NCBI GenBank assembly: GCA_017308475.1
Contig: JAFKEU010000005.1
Location: forward strand, 186,001-250,000
Length of the DNA: 64,000 nucleotides
Source of the DNA: Alphaproteobacteria bacterium
Lineage (GTDB): Bacteria; Pseudomonadota; Alphaproteobacteria; Micropepsales; Micropepsaceae
Reading direction: 5' to 3'
Shown one piece after another: positions 55,727 through 62,616 of this stretch. The position numbers were made by a program, and so were the translations under genes. How positions within the stretch are numbered: the stretch's first letter is position 1; every line of letters starts with the position of its first letter. The notes under the pieces were generated by a model. It was not told where the DNA came from. It did no database searches and saw only the letters and a program-made list of their open reading frames with translations.

Positions 55727-55938
55727 GATGTGCCTCCGTCTTGCCTCGAAGCGCCGCGGCCAAGTCGCGGCATGTCGGGGTGACGGTGGCGGAGAGTTCA
55801 GGCGTTGGGGGTGGACGAATATTTTGGTTGGCGTGTGTCCCCCCGTTTGAGATGGGGCGAACGGAAACGCCGCAGACATGGCCAGTGGCAATGGCCCGAG
55901 TGGTGATAGCGATGCGTGGGGATGGATGGTGGCGCGCG

Positions 55939-56500
55939 TCAGAGACCGCGCAGGAGCTTCAGATAGCCTCTTTCGACGAGGGCGATCGAATCGTGGATCA
56001 GGCGGTTGGCTTTGCGGCGCGCGTGGGAATCCTTCCACTCGACAGAGGGAAGCTGGGCGTGGTCGGAGCTGAGTACTTCCGCCGCGATGTCGCGCGGGCC
56101 ACCGCCGGCATCGTGAACGTCGAAGGCGTGGAGGAGTTGGATCAGTCGCCGCTTCTGGAAAGATGTGAGCCGCAGGGCGGTCGGGAGAAAGTTGAGGCGC
56201 TGCCCGCTAAGGCGGCGGGCGAAGCGTAGCGCGACGTCGAGTCGAAGCTCGAACATGCCGTCGAGCGGCAGAAGCACGGCGGGGCGTCGCGTGGCTCGGT
56301 CGTCTTGCAAGCGGATATGGAGTTCGTCCGAGCCGTCGACGATCACCAGTTCGCGTCCATCGGCGTCCGCGCGCTCGATGAGCGCCGGACCGAAGGCGCT
56401 GGGATTGAAGGATGAAGCGGCCTCGAACCCGGTTGGCGCCGGTTCCAGGATCAGCGTGGCCGGCGAAACTTCCGGCAGCCACATGACGGGTTCGAGTCCG
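55939..56500 (-). CDS. DUF2285 protein, likely frameshifted N-terminus
   Basis: The C-terminal DUF2285 domain is clear (KRRLIQLLHAFDVHDAGGGP, EWKDSHARRKANRLIHDSIA, ending RGYLKLLRGL). The preceding part (LEPVMWLPEVSPATLILEPA) fits the central region of fused DUF6499-DUF2285 proteins. The same frame is open to 56658, but that N-terminus lies out of frame over the DUF6499 gene. A +1 shift near 56,527 would join both into one protein. Confidence 0.7.
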
Positions 56501-56515
56501 ACTGGAGACGCGGGA

Positions 56516-56725
56516 TCATGGGCGAAAACGCAACCCCCATCGCCGAGCCAGACTGACGCGGGCAGTCTCGGCGTCGACGGAAGCGCGCGCGATCCGGCGC
56601 TGGGTCCGGACGAAGTCGCGGCGGTAATCAGGGTTGCGGCGCAAAAATTCGGCGGCAAAGCCGGGACGTTCGAGGCGGTTCAGGCGATCAATCGTCTCCG
56701 GCGAGCGCCAGTACTCCGTGGGCAT
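56516..56725 (-). CDS. DUF6499-like N-terminal domain protein
   Basis: The 69-residue product (MPTEYWRSPETIDRLNRLER, then FAAEFLRRNPDYRRDF, ending LARRWGLRFRP) matches the small transcriptional-regulator-like domain that precedes DUF2285. It stops just where the DUF2285 frame takes over. Either two coupled genes or a single frameshifted gene. Confidence 0.75.
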   Translation of the reverse strand: MPTEYWRSPETIDRLNRLERPGFAAEFLRRNPDYRRDFVRTQRRIARASVDAETARVSLARRWGLRFRP

Positions 56726-56849
56726 GGCGTTTCCTCTCGTTTTGTCGTCTCTCAAGGAGGGTCGCCACGATCCGGAAATTCGCCCGCCAAAGTAGTCCTT
56801 AAGGTTGCATCGCGTGTGGCTGCGAGCCGTGGGAGTGCGGGGCGTGAAC

Positions 56850-57113
56850 TCACTGCATCCGGGGTTCAAGCAAGTGCCGATAGCCCGTCTCGGTCATCCA
56901 GCGGGCTCGCGCCAGGTGGCTGTCATGAACCGTTTTGGCACGGGCGGGCTCCTGGGCCGGGTTGAGGCCGAAGATCACCTGCACGACTTCGCGCCAGTCG
57001 GCACCCTCTTCATCGGCCATCAGCAATCGAAGATAGATCGCCAGATGTTGCTCGTCATAGGCGTTCAGGCGGTCGGTGTGCGGCGGCCGGTCCTGGAAGG
57101 TCACCTGAGTCAT
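56850..57113 (-). CDS. Conserved small element protein
   Basis: The 87-residue product (RLNAYDEQHLAIYLRLLMAD, then HDSHLARARWMTETGYRHLL) is of a type repeatedly found beside DUF2285 genes on alphaproteobacterial elements. It is acidic and helical and has no recognised catalytic motif. It is first in the block of minus-strand genes leading to repA. Confidence 0.75.
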   Translation of the reverse strand: MTQVTFQDRPPHTDRLNAYDEQHLAIYLRLLMADEEGADWREVVQVIFGLNPAQEPARAKTVHDSHLARARWMTETGYRHLLEPRMQ

Positions 57114-57290
57114 TGCGATCTACCCCCTAGAGATCAAAGCAATGTGTTAGCCATTCATTTACCGCGAATTTTTGCAAGATTTGCGCCGCGAATACTTACG
57201 CCGCGATGCTTGGGACGCATCACGTTGCTCGCGGAAGTGGCAAACTGCGGCCTCCGCAGCGTCGATGAATAGCAACGGCGTGTACGAATC

Positions 57291-57320
57291 GGAACGATCA
57301 TTCCTGGAACGATAATTCCT
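57291..57320 (+). promoter_or_regulatory. Tandem 15-bp operator before the plus-strand XRE gene
   Basis: GGAACGATCATTCCT and GGAACGATAATTCCT are adjacent 15-bp direct repeats differing at one base, each an imperfect palindrome (GGAA...TTCC). They overlap a TATATC -10-like box at 57320-57325 and end 20 bases before the XRE ATG. They are probable binding sites for that repressor. Confidence 0.7.
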
Positions 57321-57340
57321 ATATCGGCTCCATCATCGCC

Positions 57341-57586
57341 ATGGATCTTAAGGAGGTCATGGCGGTCAATCTGCGTCGGTTGCGTCATGCGAAAGGGATG
57401 ACGCAAGAGGAATTGGCCGAAAGGGCCGGGTTGAGCGCCCGGTACGTCGGAGGGATCGAACGCGCTGACGTTTCGGCGAGCGTCACGGTGCTTGGCCGGA
57501 TCGCAGATGCGCTGGAGGTGGAAGCGCCGGAATTGGTGCGGGCGGCGCCCGCGAAAGCTCGGAAAAAGGCGGTGGTCGAGCCTTAG
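57341..57586 (+). CDS. XRE family regulator (plus strand)
   Basis: The 81-residue product is a HTH_3 domain (VNLRRLRHAKGMTQEELAER, SARYVGGIERADVSASV) with a short basic tail. It probably represses its own promoter via the 15-bp repeats upstream. It is convergent with a second XRE gene 19 bases away. The 226 bases upstream (57,114-57,340) otherwise hold no gene. Confidence 0.9.
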   Translation: MDLKEVMAVNLRRLRHAKGMTQEELAERAGLSARYVGGIERADVSASVTVLGRIADALEVEAPELVRAAPAKARKKAVVEP

Positions 57587-57605
57587 GTTCCGTGCCGACT
57601 GTGGT

Positions 57606-57818
57606 TCACGTCTCGCGCCGGAAGAATTCGACGGGGTCCGCCTCAAGGACCTCGGCGAGTTTCTCCAGCATGTCGACGGTCGCGGAGTGCTGTTCGCGCT
57701 CCAGCATGCCAACATAGTTGCGATTGATGCCCGCACGATCGGCAAGGTCCTCCTGCGACATGCTTTTGGCATGTCTCAGTCTTCGCAGATTTGTGGCGAC
57801 GATCTCCCGCAAGCTCAT
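57606..57818 (-). CDS. XRE family regulator (minus strand)
   Basis: The 70-residue product (MSLREIVATNLRRLRHAKSM, RNYVGMLEREQHSATVDMLE) is a HTH_3 regulator clearly paralogous to its convergent neighbour. I choose the ATG at 57818; an ATG at 57839 would overlap the operator. Confidence 0.9.
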   Translation of the reverse strand: MSLREIVATNLRRLRHAKSMSQEDLADRAGINRNYVGMLEREQHSATVDMLEKLAEVLEADPVEFFRRET

Positions 57819-57834
57819 GCGGTGAGATCGCCGT

Positions 57835-57868
57835 GCCACCTAATATACTGCCACCTAGTAAACTAGGT
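57835..57868 (-). promoter_or_regulatory. Tandem 15-bp operator before the minus-strand XRE gene
   Basis: GCCACCTAATATACT (57835-57849) and GCCACCTAGTAAACT (57850-57864) are adjacent 15-bp repeats. The second overlaps a perfect palindrome ACCTAGT-aa-ACTAGGT (57853-57868). They lie 17 bases before the XRE start. Spacing equals that of the other XRE operator but the sequence differs. Confidence 0.7.
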
Positions 57869-57914
57869 ATTCCGCTCCTTCAAGGTTGGCGGTAGCCCTT
57901 GCGAGCGTAAGGCG

Positions 57915-57945
57915 ATGCCCCGCCCGGACCGGCCGGGCGGGGCAT
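57915..57945 (-). terminator. Strong hairpin after the second DUF736 gene
   Basis: ATGCCCCGCCCGG (57915-57927) and CCGGGCGGGGCAT (57933-57945) are 13-bp perfect arms with a 5-base loop. The stem begins 12 bases after the DUF736 stop on the minus strand. No U-tract follows, so it may work with Rho or as a 3'-end stabiliser. Confidence 0.65.
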
Positions 57946-57956
57946 TGTGGGCGGGA

Positions 57957-58283
57957 TCAGTCGCTCCGGCGGCCGTTGGGGCGGGACCAGATCAGGCTGT
58001 AGCCCTCGGCGTCCTCGTCGTCGAAGAGGTTGGCGAAGATCGGGGCGGTGAAGCTCGGATCGTCGAGCTTGAGACCCAGATAGTCGCGGCCCTCGTTGGA
58101 GCGCTTGGACCAGGCGGCGCCGATTTCCACCCGACCAACATAGACGCGGTGGCTGGGGCTGTTGTCGCCGGAGCGGTTGGCTTCGGGGACGATCCGGACG
58201 TTCTTGGCCTGGAGCGAGAGGGTGACGATTTCGCCGGTGAACTCGTTCGAGCCGGTCTTCTTGAAGGTGCCGATGGTGGCCAT
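57957..58283 (-). CDS. DUF736 protein, second copy
   Basis: The 108-residue product ([20 protein letters not shown]) has the DUF736 core ([40 protein letters not shown]). It differs considerably from the copy at 52,031, so the two are not a recent duplication. A long structured leader lies upstream. Confidence 0.9.
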   Translation of the reverse strand: MATIGTFKKTGSNEFTGEIVTLSLQAKNVRIVPEANRSGDNSPSHRVYVGRVEIGAAWSKRSNEGRDYLGLKLDDPSFTAPIFANLFDDEDAEGYSLIWSRPNGRRSD

Positions 58284-58397
58284 GGTAGTTCTCCTTGATC
58301 TCTGTTTCGAGCCCGCACCATTGCGGCCTCGATGGCGATCGGTTGGCCGGAGGCGATCGACGGCGCACCCCGAAGGGGCTCGACAGCAAAGGAGGGG

Positions 58398-58445
58398 CTT
58401 TCTTGTCTCGCGAGGAATGACGGCGCAGCCGTCAGGGGAAGAAAG
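58398..58445 (-). ncRNA. Nested inverted repeat A with TTGTCTCGCGA core
   Basis: Arms CTTTCTT (58398-58404) and AAGAAAG (58439-58445) enclose GTCTCGCGA and a 6-bp hairpin GACGGC-gca-GCCGTC (58419-58433). CCCC-gaa-GGGG follows at 58368-58378. It lies 115 bases upstream of the DUF736 start. The same layout and 11-base core recur at 61,274. Whether it acts as RNA is inference. Confidence 0.5.
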
Positions 58446-58854
58446 TTTTGACGCCGCTGTTGCGCCATAGGCGATCGAGGCTTCAGCCGGCCTTCGGCTA
58501 GATCAGCCCATCGAAGAGGCCGTTTGGTGCTCTCGATCTACAGAGATGACATCAAGGAGAAAGTGGCAGCCGCCGCGCTGGAAACGGGCCGGCGTGGGAC
58601 TTCGGCATACAAAGCGCACCTCTATCCGCGCGACGCGCGGTTCCCCCGAAATCATCGCTCTGCGCAGACCCGGCTTGGCTCACGCGTTTCGATCGGGTGG
58701 ATGTAGCGAAAGGACGCTCGGTCCGAGTTGCCCATGAGGTTGCTGCCTGTGCGGTCCGCGATGACGATCGTTCGCTAGACCGCGACGATCACTGACGGCG
58801 AAATAGGCGCAGCGGGAGCCTGATCCTCGCGCCGTCTCTAGTCGCTGGATCGCG
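58446..58854. other. Gene-poor stretch
   Basis: About 400 bases upstream of the structured DUF736 leader contain only short open frames on both strands without family resemblance or convincing ribosome-binding sites. The longest (58,524-58,706, plus) ends inside repetitive-looking sequence and is not accepted as a gene. Confidence 0.5.
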
Positions 58855-59295
58855 TCAGGTCCGCGCCATGCCCTGTCCGGCGGGTCCGGGCGTGGCCATT
58901 CCCGTGAACCGCAAGAACGCGGTAATGCCGACGGCGATGGCGCCGACGACCGCGAAGATCGTCTGCCAGATCGCAGAGGGCATCGCCATATGTGCGATCC
59001 CGTAAGTCGCGCTGTATCCGGCGACGACGGCGGGTACGACGAAGAGCAGGATGATCAAGAGCCGCAGCAAAGTCCAGGGCACGAAGCCGAGCGCGAATTG
59101 GCCGATGCCGAATGTCGCCCCACCGGCGACCAGGCCGACAAGGATGCCGCCGAGCACGCCGGCGCCGCTGTGGAATGCCCAGACGCCGAGCGTCAGGCCG
59201 ACGAAGAACGGCAATGCGAACACAGCAAGGGTGAAGAGCAGCCAGCAGATGAAGCAGATGCCGGCGATGACGAGTAGTGGTCCGAAGATGATCAT
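58855..59295 (-). CDS. Polytopic membrane protein, unknown
   Basis: The 146-residue product has about five hydrophobic helices (PLLVIAGICFICWLLFTLAV; GVLGGILVGLVAGGATFGIG; LLIILLFVVPAVVAGYSATY; IFAVVGAIAVGITAFLRFTG). No charged pattern points to a function. Similar small membrane proteins are common in the accessory ends of such elements. Confidence 0.72.
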   Translation of the reverse strand: MIIFGPLLVIAGICFICWLLFTLAVFALPFFVGLTLGVWAFHSGAGVLGGILVGLVAGGATFGIGQFALGFVPWTLLRLLIILLFVVPAVVAGYSATYGIAHMAMPSAIWQTIFAVVGAIAVGITAFLRFTGMATPGPAGQGMART

Positions 59296-59382
59296 GGCGG
59301 TGTACTCCGTGAGATAAAGTTCTGACGGTTGCGCCTTCCACCACCACCACCACGGCGCGAACGTGAGTATAGCCTCAAACAG

Positions 59383-59413
59383 GCGCCAGTGGGAGTGGGA
59401 ATCCCGCTGGCGC
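59383..59413 (-). terminator. Hairpin between two small genes (D)
   Basis: GCGCCAG (59383-59389) and CTGGCGC (59407-59413) plus inner GGGA/TCCC form a stem. It lies 34 bases after the stop of the 59,447 gene and 88 bases before the membrane-protein start on the minus strand. CCTGTTTG follows, so a weak terminator is likely. Confidence 0.5.
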
Positions 59414-59446
59414 TTCGAGGTTCAGTCTGCGTGGCGGTTCGCCCCA

Positions 59447-59614
59447 TCATGGTTGGAAGGGGTCGAATTCGTGGATGACTGCGCCGGGATCGCCGTCATA
59501 TTCGGTGGCCAGCATGACGCCGAAGTTGCCAGCGTCAGCATGGAAGACAACGACGCAGACCATGAGGGTGATGGCGAGGTTCCAACCGTTGGCGAATGCG
59601 AGGGTTTGAGACAT
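59447..59614 (-). CDS. Small hydrophobic protein, unknown
   Basis: The 55-residue product (MSQTLAFANGWNLAITLMVC, then VVFHADAGNFGVMLATEYDG) starts at the ATG at 59614 with an AGGAGCCGG-like Shine-Dalgarno upstream. It has one short hydrophobic segment. No function can be assigned. Confidence 0.55.
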   Translation of the reverse strand: MSQTLAFANGWNLAITLMVCVVVFHADAGNFGVMLATEYDGDPGAVIHEFDPFQP

Positions 59615-59670
59615 TGATCCGGCTCCTGCGCTGAGGCGGGGACCATCCCCGCGCGACAGGCGCCCGATGT

Positions 59671-59775
59671 GTCCGGCCGAGGGCCGCAATCACCGCGAAG
59701 GCAAAGACGCAGCGGCGGCACGCTTCGCGTAAGCCGACCCTTCACGGGTTGATGGCGTCAGGCCCTCGGCCGGAC
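59671..59775. repeat. Long inverted repeat C with 15-bp perfect arms
   Basis: GTCCGGCCGAGGGCC (59671-59685) and GGCCCTCGGCCGGAC (59761-59775) are exact inverted copies 75 bases apart. Inside are GCGAAG/CTTCGC and ACCC-ttca-GGGT-type stems. It lies in the 320-base region between the small minus-strand gene and a plus-strand gene. No other gene is visible there. Confidence 0.7.
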
Positions 59776-59934
59776 CAAGGATCAGCGCTGATAGACGAGG
59801 GGTGGCACCCGCCAGCACGGGCGGCTCATTAATGGCCGTCACAAGCAACGTGTGGAATCTCGTTGTCCTCACGGTACGCTGACCGATCGGCTAAGGTGTG
59901 CTCACGAGTCGACATGATGGTTGAGGCATGCGGC

Positions 59935-60144
59935 ATGGCGGAATTTACGGGACGCGAGTTGCATCTGGTGAAGAAGGCGCTCGCGATTGCGGTGCTGGCG
60001 ATCGAGCGACAGCCGGGACCGTTTCAATCGGCGTCCGATCAAGCTGACATGAAGGTGCTGCTCGACGAGCTGATCGAGAACGATGTGGAATTGGCGCACT
60101 ATGCTCGCGCGGCCCGGATCGCTGTGACGGGTGAGTCGGACTGA
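59935..60144 (+). CDS. Small helical protein, unknown
   Basis: The 69-residue product (MAEFTGRELHLVKKALAIAV, ending ARAARIAVTGESD) is helical and acidic. In-frame ATGs at 59914 and 59863 would lengthen it. It is the only plus-strand gene in this part of the element and is closed by a clear terminator, which supports it as real. No family recognised. Confidence 0.6.
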   Translation: MAEFTGRELHLVKKALAIAVLAIERQPGPFQSASDQADMKVLLDELIENDVELAHYARAARIAVTGESD

Positions 60145-60179
60145 AAGGCGGGTTTACGGAAAGCCCTTCGTCCGCCTTT
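60144..60179 (+). terminator. Terminator of the small plus-strand gene
   Basis: AAAGGCGG (60144-60151) and CCGCCTTT (60172-60179) are 8-bp perfect arms, the second ending in TTTAT. It begins at the stop codon of the preceding gene, consistent with an intrinsic terminator. Confidence 0.6.
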
Positions 60180-60211
60180 ATGTGTTCACGTCATTACGCC
60201 CGCAGGGTAAA

Positions 60212-60229
60212 GCGGCGCTTACGCGCCGC
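60212..60229 (-). terminator. Hairpin at the DUF2493 stop codon
   Basis: GCGGCGC-ttac-GCGCCGC forms a 7-bp perfect stem that includes the DUF2493 stop codon. On the minus strand it is followed by TTTACC. A weak intrinsic terminator is likely. Confidence 0.5.
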
Positions 60230-61148
60230 CAAACTTCCAGACCGGGATGCCGAGCTTCTTCGCCTTGTCGGCGAGGTTGTCCTGGATGCCGGTGCCGGGG
60301 AAGTGCATTACCCCGATCGGCAGGGTCTCCACCATGGCGTCGTTGCGCTTGAACGGTGCGGCCTTGGCGTGCTTCGTCCAGTCGGGTTTGAAGGCGATCT
60401 GCGTGACCTTGCGATTGTCGGCCCATTTGGCGGCAATCAGCTCGGCGCCCTTGGGCGAGCCACCGTGCAGCAGCACCATGTCCGGGTGCTTGGCGTGGAC
60501 CTGATCGAGCTTCGCCCAGACCAGCCGGTGATCGTTGAAGTCGAGCCCGCCGGTGAGTGCGACCTTCGGACCTGGCGGCAGGAGCACCTGGTTGTCGGCG
60601 CGCTTCTTGGCGTGGAGGAAGTCGCGGCTGTCGATCATCGCGGAGGTCAGATTGCGGTGATTGACCTTCGACCCGTTGCGCGGCCGCCAGGTCGCGTGGG
60701 TGTGGCGCTCGAATTGGTCGGCGGCCTGGTCGCGCATCAGCTCGAAGGCGTTACGGCGCTCGATCAGCGTCTGCCCTTCCGCCGTCAGGCGTTCCAGCTC
60801 GACGGACTTGACCTCGCTACCATCCTGTTCCCGTTGCGCGCGTTGCTGTGCCAGCTCGTTGTCATCGAGTTCGCGCTCGATCCGATCGATGGCCCGGTGG
60901 AAGACGTTCACCGTCGACCAGAGCAGGTCCTCGAGATCGGGCTCGAGGCGAGTGTCAGCCAGCGCCACCACGAGGGCGTCGAAGATGTCGGAGATGCTGC
61001 CCGCGAGGATGTCCGCTTCGGGAAGCGGCCTTGGATCGGGCTCGTCGCTGAAGGGACGGTAGCCATAGAGCTGGAGTTCGTGGAGGACCTGGTCGGTCGG
61101 GGATGAGCTGTGGTGCGGCTCGAAATCGTCGTCGTGGTCGGTGGTCAT
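60219..61148 (-). CDS. DUF2493 (SLOG superfamily) protein
   Basis: The 309-residue product has an acidic N-terminal region, a central helical section (VNVFHRAIDRIERELDDNEL) and a C-terminal DUF2493/YspA-like Rossmann domain (KVALTGGLDFNDHRLVWAKL; MVLLHGGSPKGAELIAAKWA). SLOG domains bind nucleotide-derived ligands and are found in stress and conflict systems. I choose the ATG at 61148 (MTTDHDDDFEPH). Confidence 0.85.
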   Translation of the reverse strand: MTTDHDDDFEPHHSSSPTDQVLHELQLYGYRPFSDEPDPRPLPEADILAGSISDIFDALVVALADTRLEPDLEDLLWSTVNVFHRAIDRIERELDDNELAQQRAQREQDGSEVKSVELERLTAEGQTLIERRNAFELMRDQAADQFERHTHATWRPRNGSKVNHRNLTSAMIDSRDFLHAKKRADNQVLLPPGPKVALTGGLDFNDHRLVWAKLDQVHAKHPDMVLLHGGSPKGAELIAAKWADNRKVTQIAFKPDWTKHAKAAPFKRNDAMVETLPIGVMHFPGTGIQDNLADKAKKLGIPVWKFGGA

Positions 61149-61273
61149 CGCGGCTTTCCTTGTCGGATCGGCCGTGCCCATCGCGGCCTTCATGGCGACG
61201 AAGGCGGCGGGCGGACGGACTTGCACCCGCAGCGCAGCGGAGGGCCGAAGCCTCGGCGGAGGACCGCAGGGGG

Positions 61274-61330
61274 CCGACTATTTTGTCTCGCGATGTAAAG
61301 GCGGCTCTGCCGCCGACGGAAAATAGTCGG
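61274..61330 (-). ncRNA. Nested inverted repeat B with TTGTCTCGCGA core
   Basis: Arms CCGACTATTTT (61274-61284) and AAAATAGTCGG (61320-61330) are 11-bp perfect. They enclose GTCTCGCGA (61285-61293) and the hairpin GGCGGC-tct-GCCGCC (61300-61314). It lies 126 bases upstream of the DUF2493 start. The order arm-core-hairpin-arm is the same as in element A although arm sequences differ. Confidence 0.55.
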
Positions 61331-61471
61331 TCCACAAGGTTGCCGGTCCGGGCCGCTTGCTGCCCGATCGCCCTCTCAGAAGGCCGTGGGCGTGGTCCTC
61401 TCCGACGCTTGGGGGAAAGCATGACTGCCGACCCTGTGGCGACGATGCTGCCGCGCCCATCCCCGTTCCGG

Positions 61472-62524
61472 CTATGCCGCCAGTTCCATGAAGCGGGCGA
61501 CGTCCTGCGCCGCAATCTGCACGCGACTTGCTGCCCGAAGTGCATCGATCCCAAGCAACCGGAGATCCTCGTTGAAGTCGCCAAGCCGTGGCGAGATCAC
61601 GATCGGCTCGATCCCGACGTCCCGCGCTCGGTCGATCAACGTCGCCATCGCGCCGTCGCCGGCGGGATCGTCGTCGCGGGCGATGTAGAGTCGCCGCAGT
61701 GTGTCGGGAAACAGGATGGCGGAGAGATGCGCTGCCGAGAGAGCTGCGACCATCGGCATGCCAGGAAGGACGCACCTGAGCGACAGCATCGTCTCGATGC
61801 CCTCGCCGGCCGCCATCACCTCGCCCGCCACGCCAAATCGAACAGCGTGACCGAGAAGGTCGCCCATCGCCCGTCGCGGGGTGTCGATCGGCGCCTTGCC
61901 GAGCGTCGCCTCGCTGAAACCGCCGGGATCGAGCCAAGTCCGATGCGCCCCGGACAAATGACCCGCGAGATCGGTGACGGAAGCGATCATCGCCGGCCAG
62001 ATCTCGGTCGGTGTGTGCTCGTCCGGCCGATAGTAGCAGCGCGGGTGGAAGCGCAGGCTTCCGGTTCCGTGCAAAGCCGTAATGCCGCGATTACGGAGAT
62101 ACGTTTCTACGAGAGTACGAGAAATCGGCTGCGACATGGAGAACAGTCGCCGAGACGCTTCCGGCGATCCGGTCGGGGCGCTCGGTGCGTGTGATCGGGG
62201 ACGATCTCGCTCCGGTTCGGGATGTGGCAGACTGAGGAACGAACGTGCCTCATCGGCGACGTCCTTGAAGTCGACCAGGCCGCAGCTCTCGCGGATCACA
62301 TCGAGAAGGTCGCCATGTTCGCCAGTGGCGGCGTCGGTCCATTTGCCCGCCGGCCCTTTCGCCGTGTCCTTGAGCCGCACGAACATCGAACGGCCAGCCA
62401 CGTTGCGGGCGTCGCCGACAAGCCAATAGCTGCCTTCACGCCGTCCGGCGGAGAGGTAATGGCGGCACACGGCTTCGGCCTGCCGACCTAGTCGCTGTGC
62501 GAGATCATGCGCGGTGTTGCTCAT
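61472..62524 (-). CDS. Toprim-domain protein (primase-like)
   Basis: The 350-residue product has an N-terminal region with WLVGDARNVAGRSMFVRLKD and a C-terminal Toprim domain (VMAAGEGIETMLSLRCVLPG with the Glu; RLYIARDDDPAGDGAMATLI with the DxD). Such proteins of plasmids and integrative elements are thought to act in primer synthesis or replication. A terminator-like hairpin sits directly upstream of its ribosome-binding site. Confidence 0.87.
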   Translation of the reverse strand: MSNTAHDLAQRLGRQAEAVCRHYLSAGRREGSYWLVGDARNVAGRSMFVRLKDTAKGPAGKWTDAATGEHGDLLDVIRESCGLVDFKDVADEARSFLSLPHPEPERDRPRSHAPSAPTGSPEASRRLFSMSQPISRTLVETYLRNRGITALHGTGSLRFHPRCYYRPDEHTPTEIWPAMIASVTDLAGHLSGAHRTWLDPGGFSEATLGKAPIDTPRRAMGDLLGHAVRFGVAGEVMAAGEGIETMLSLRCVLPGMPMVAALSAAHLSAILFPDTLRRLYIARDDDPAGDGAMATLIDRARDVGIEPIVISPRLGDFNEDLRLLGIDALRAASRVQIAAQDVARFMELAA

Positions 62525-62535
62525 GATGGTCCTCG

Positions 62536-62601
62536 AAAAGAAAAGGCCCGCCGCCCAGGTCCCCGAAGCCTGCTTCGTGGGGTGGTCCTAGCGACGGGCC
62601 T
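62536..62601 (-). terminator. Terminator/attenuator-like hairpin E before the Toprim gene
   Basis: On the minus strand AGGCCCGTCGC and GCGGCGGGCCT (62591-62601 and 62544-62554) pair over 11 bp with one G-U. The loop holds a second hairpin (CGAAG/CTTCG, CCC/GGG). TTTTCTTTT (62536-62544) follows at once, then GAGG and the Toprim ATG at 62524. It sits 15 bases after the ParB-like gene's stop. Confidence 0.65.
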
Positions 62602-62616
62602 CGTTGCAGTCGGCAG

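Noticed and set aside
57155-57772. 205-codon minus-strand frame across the XRE pair
   Set aside because: It is antisense to one XRE gene and out of frame with the other, whose HTH motifs are clear.
58524-58706. Possible 60-residue protein in the gene-poor stretch
   Set aside because: No ribosome-binding site, no family resemblance and irregular composition.
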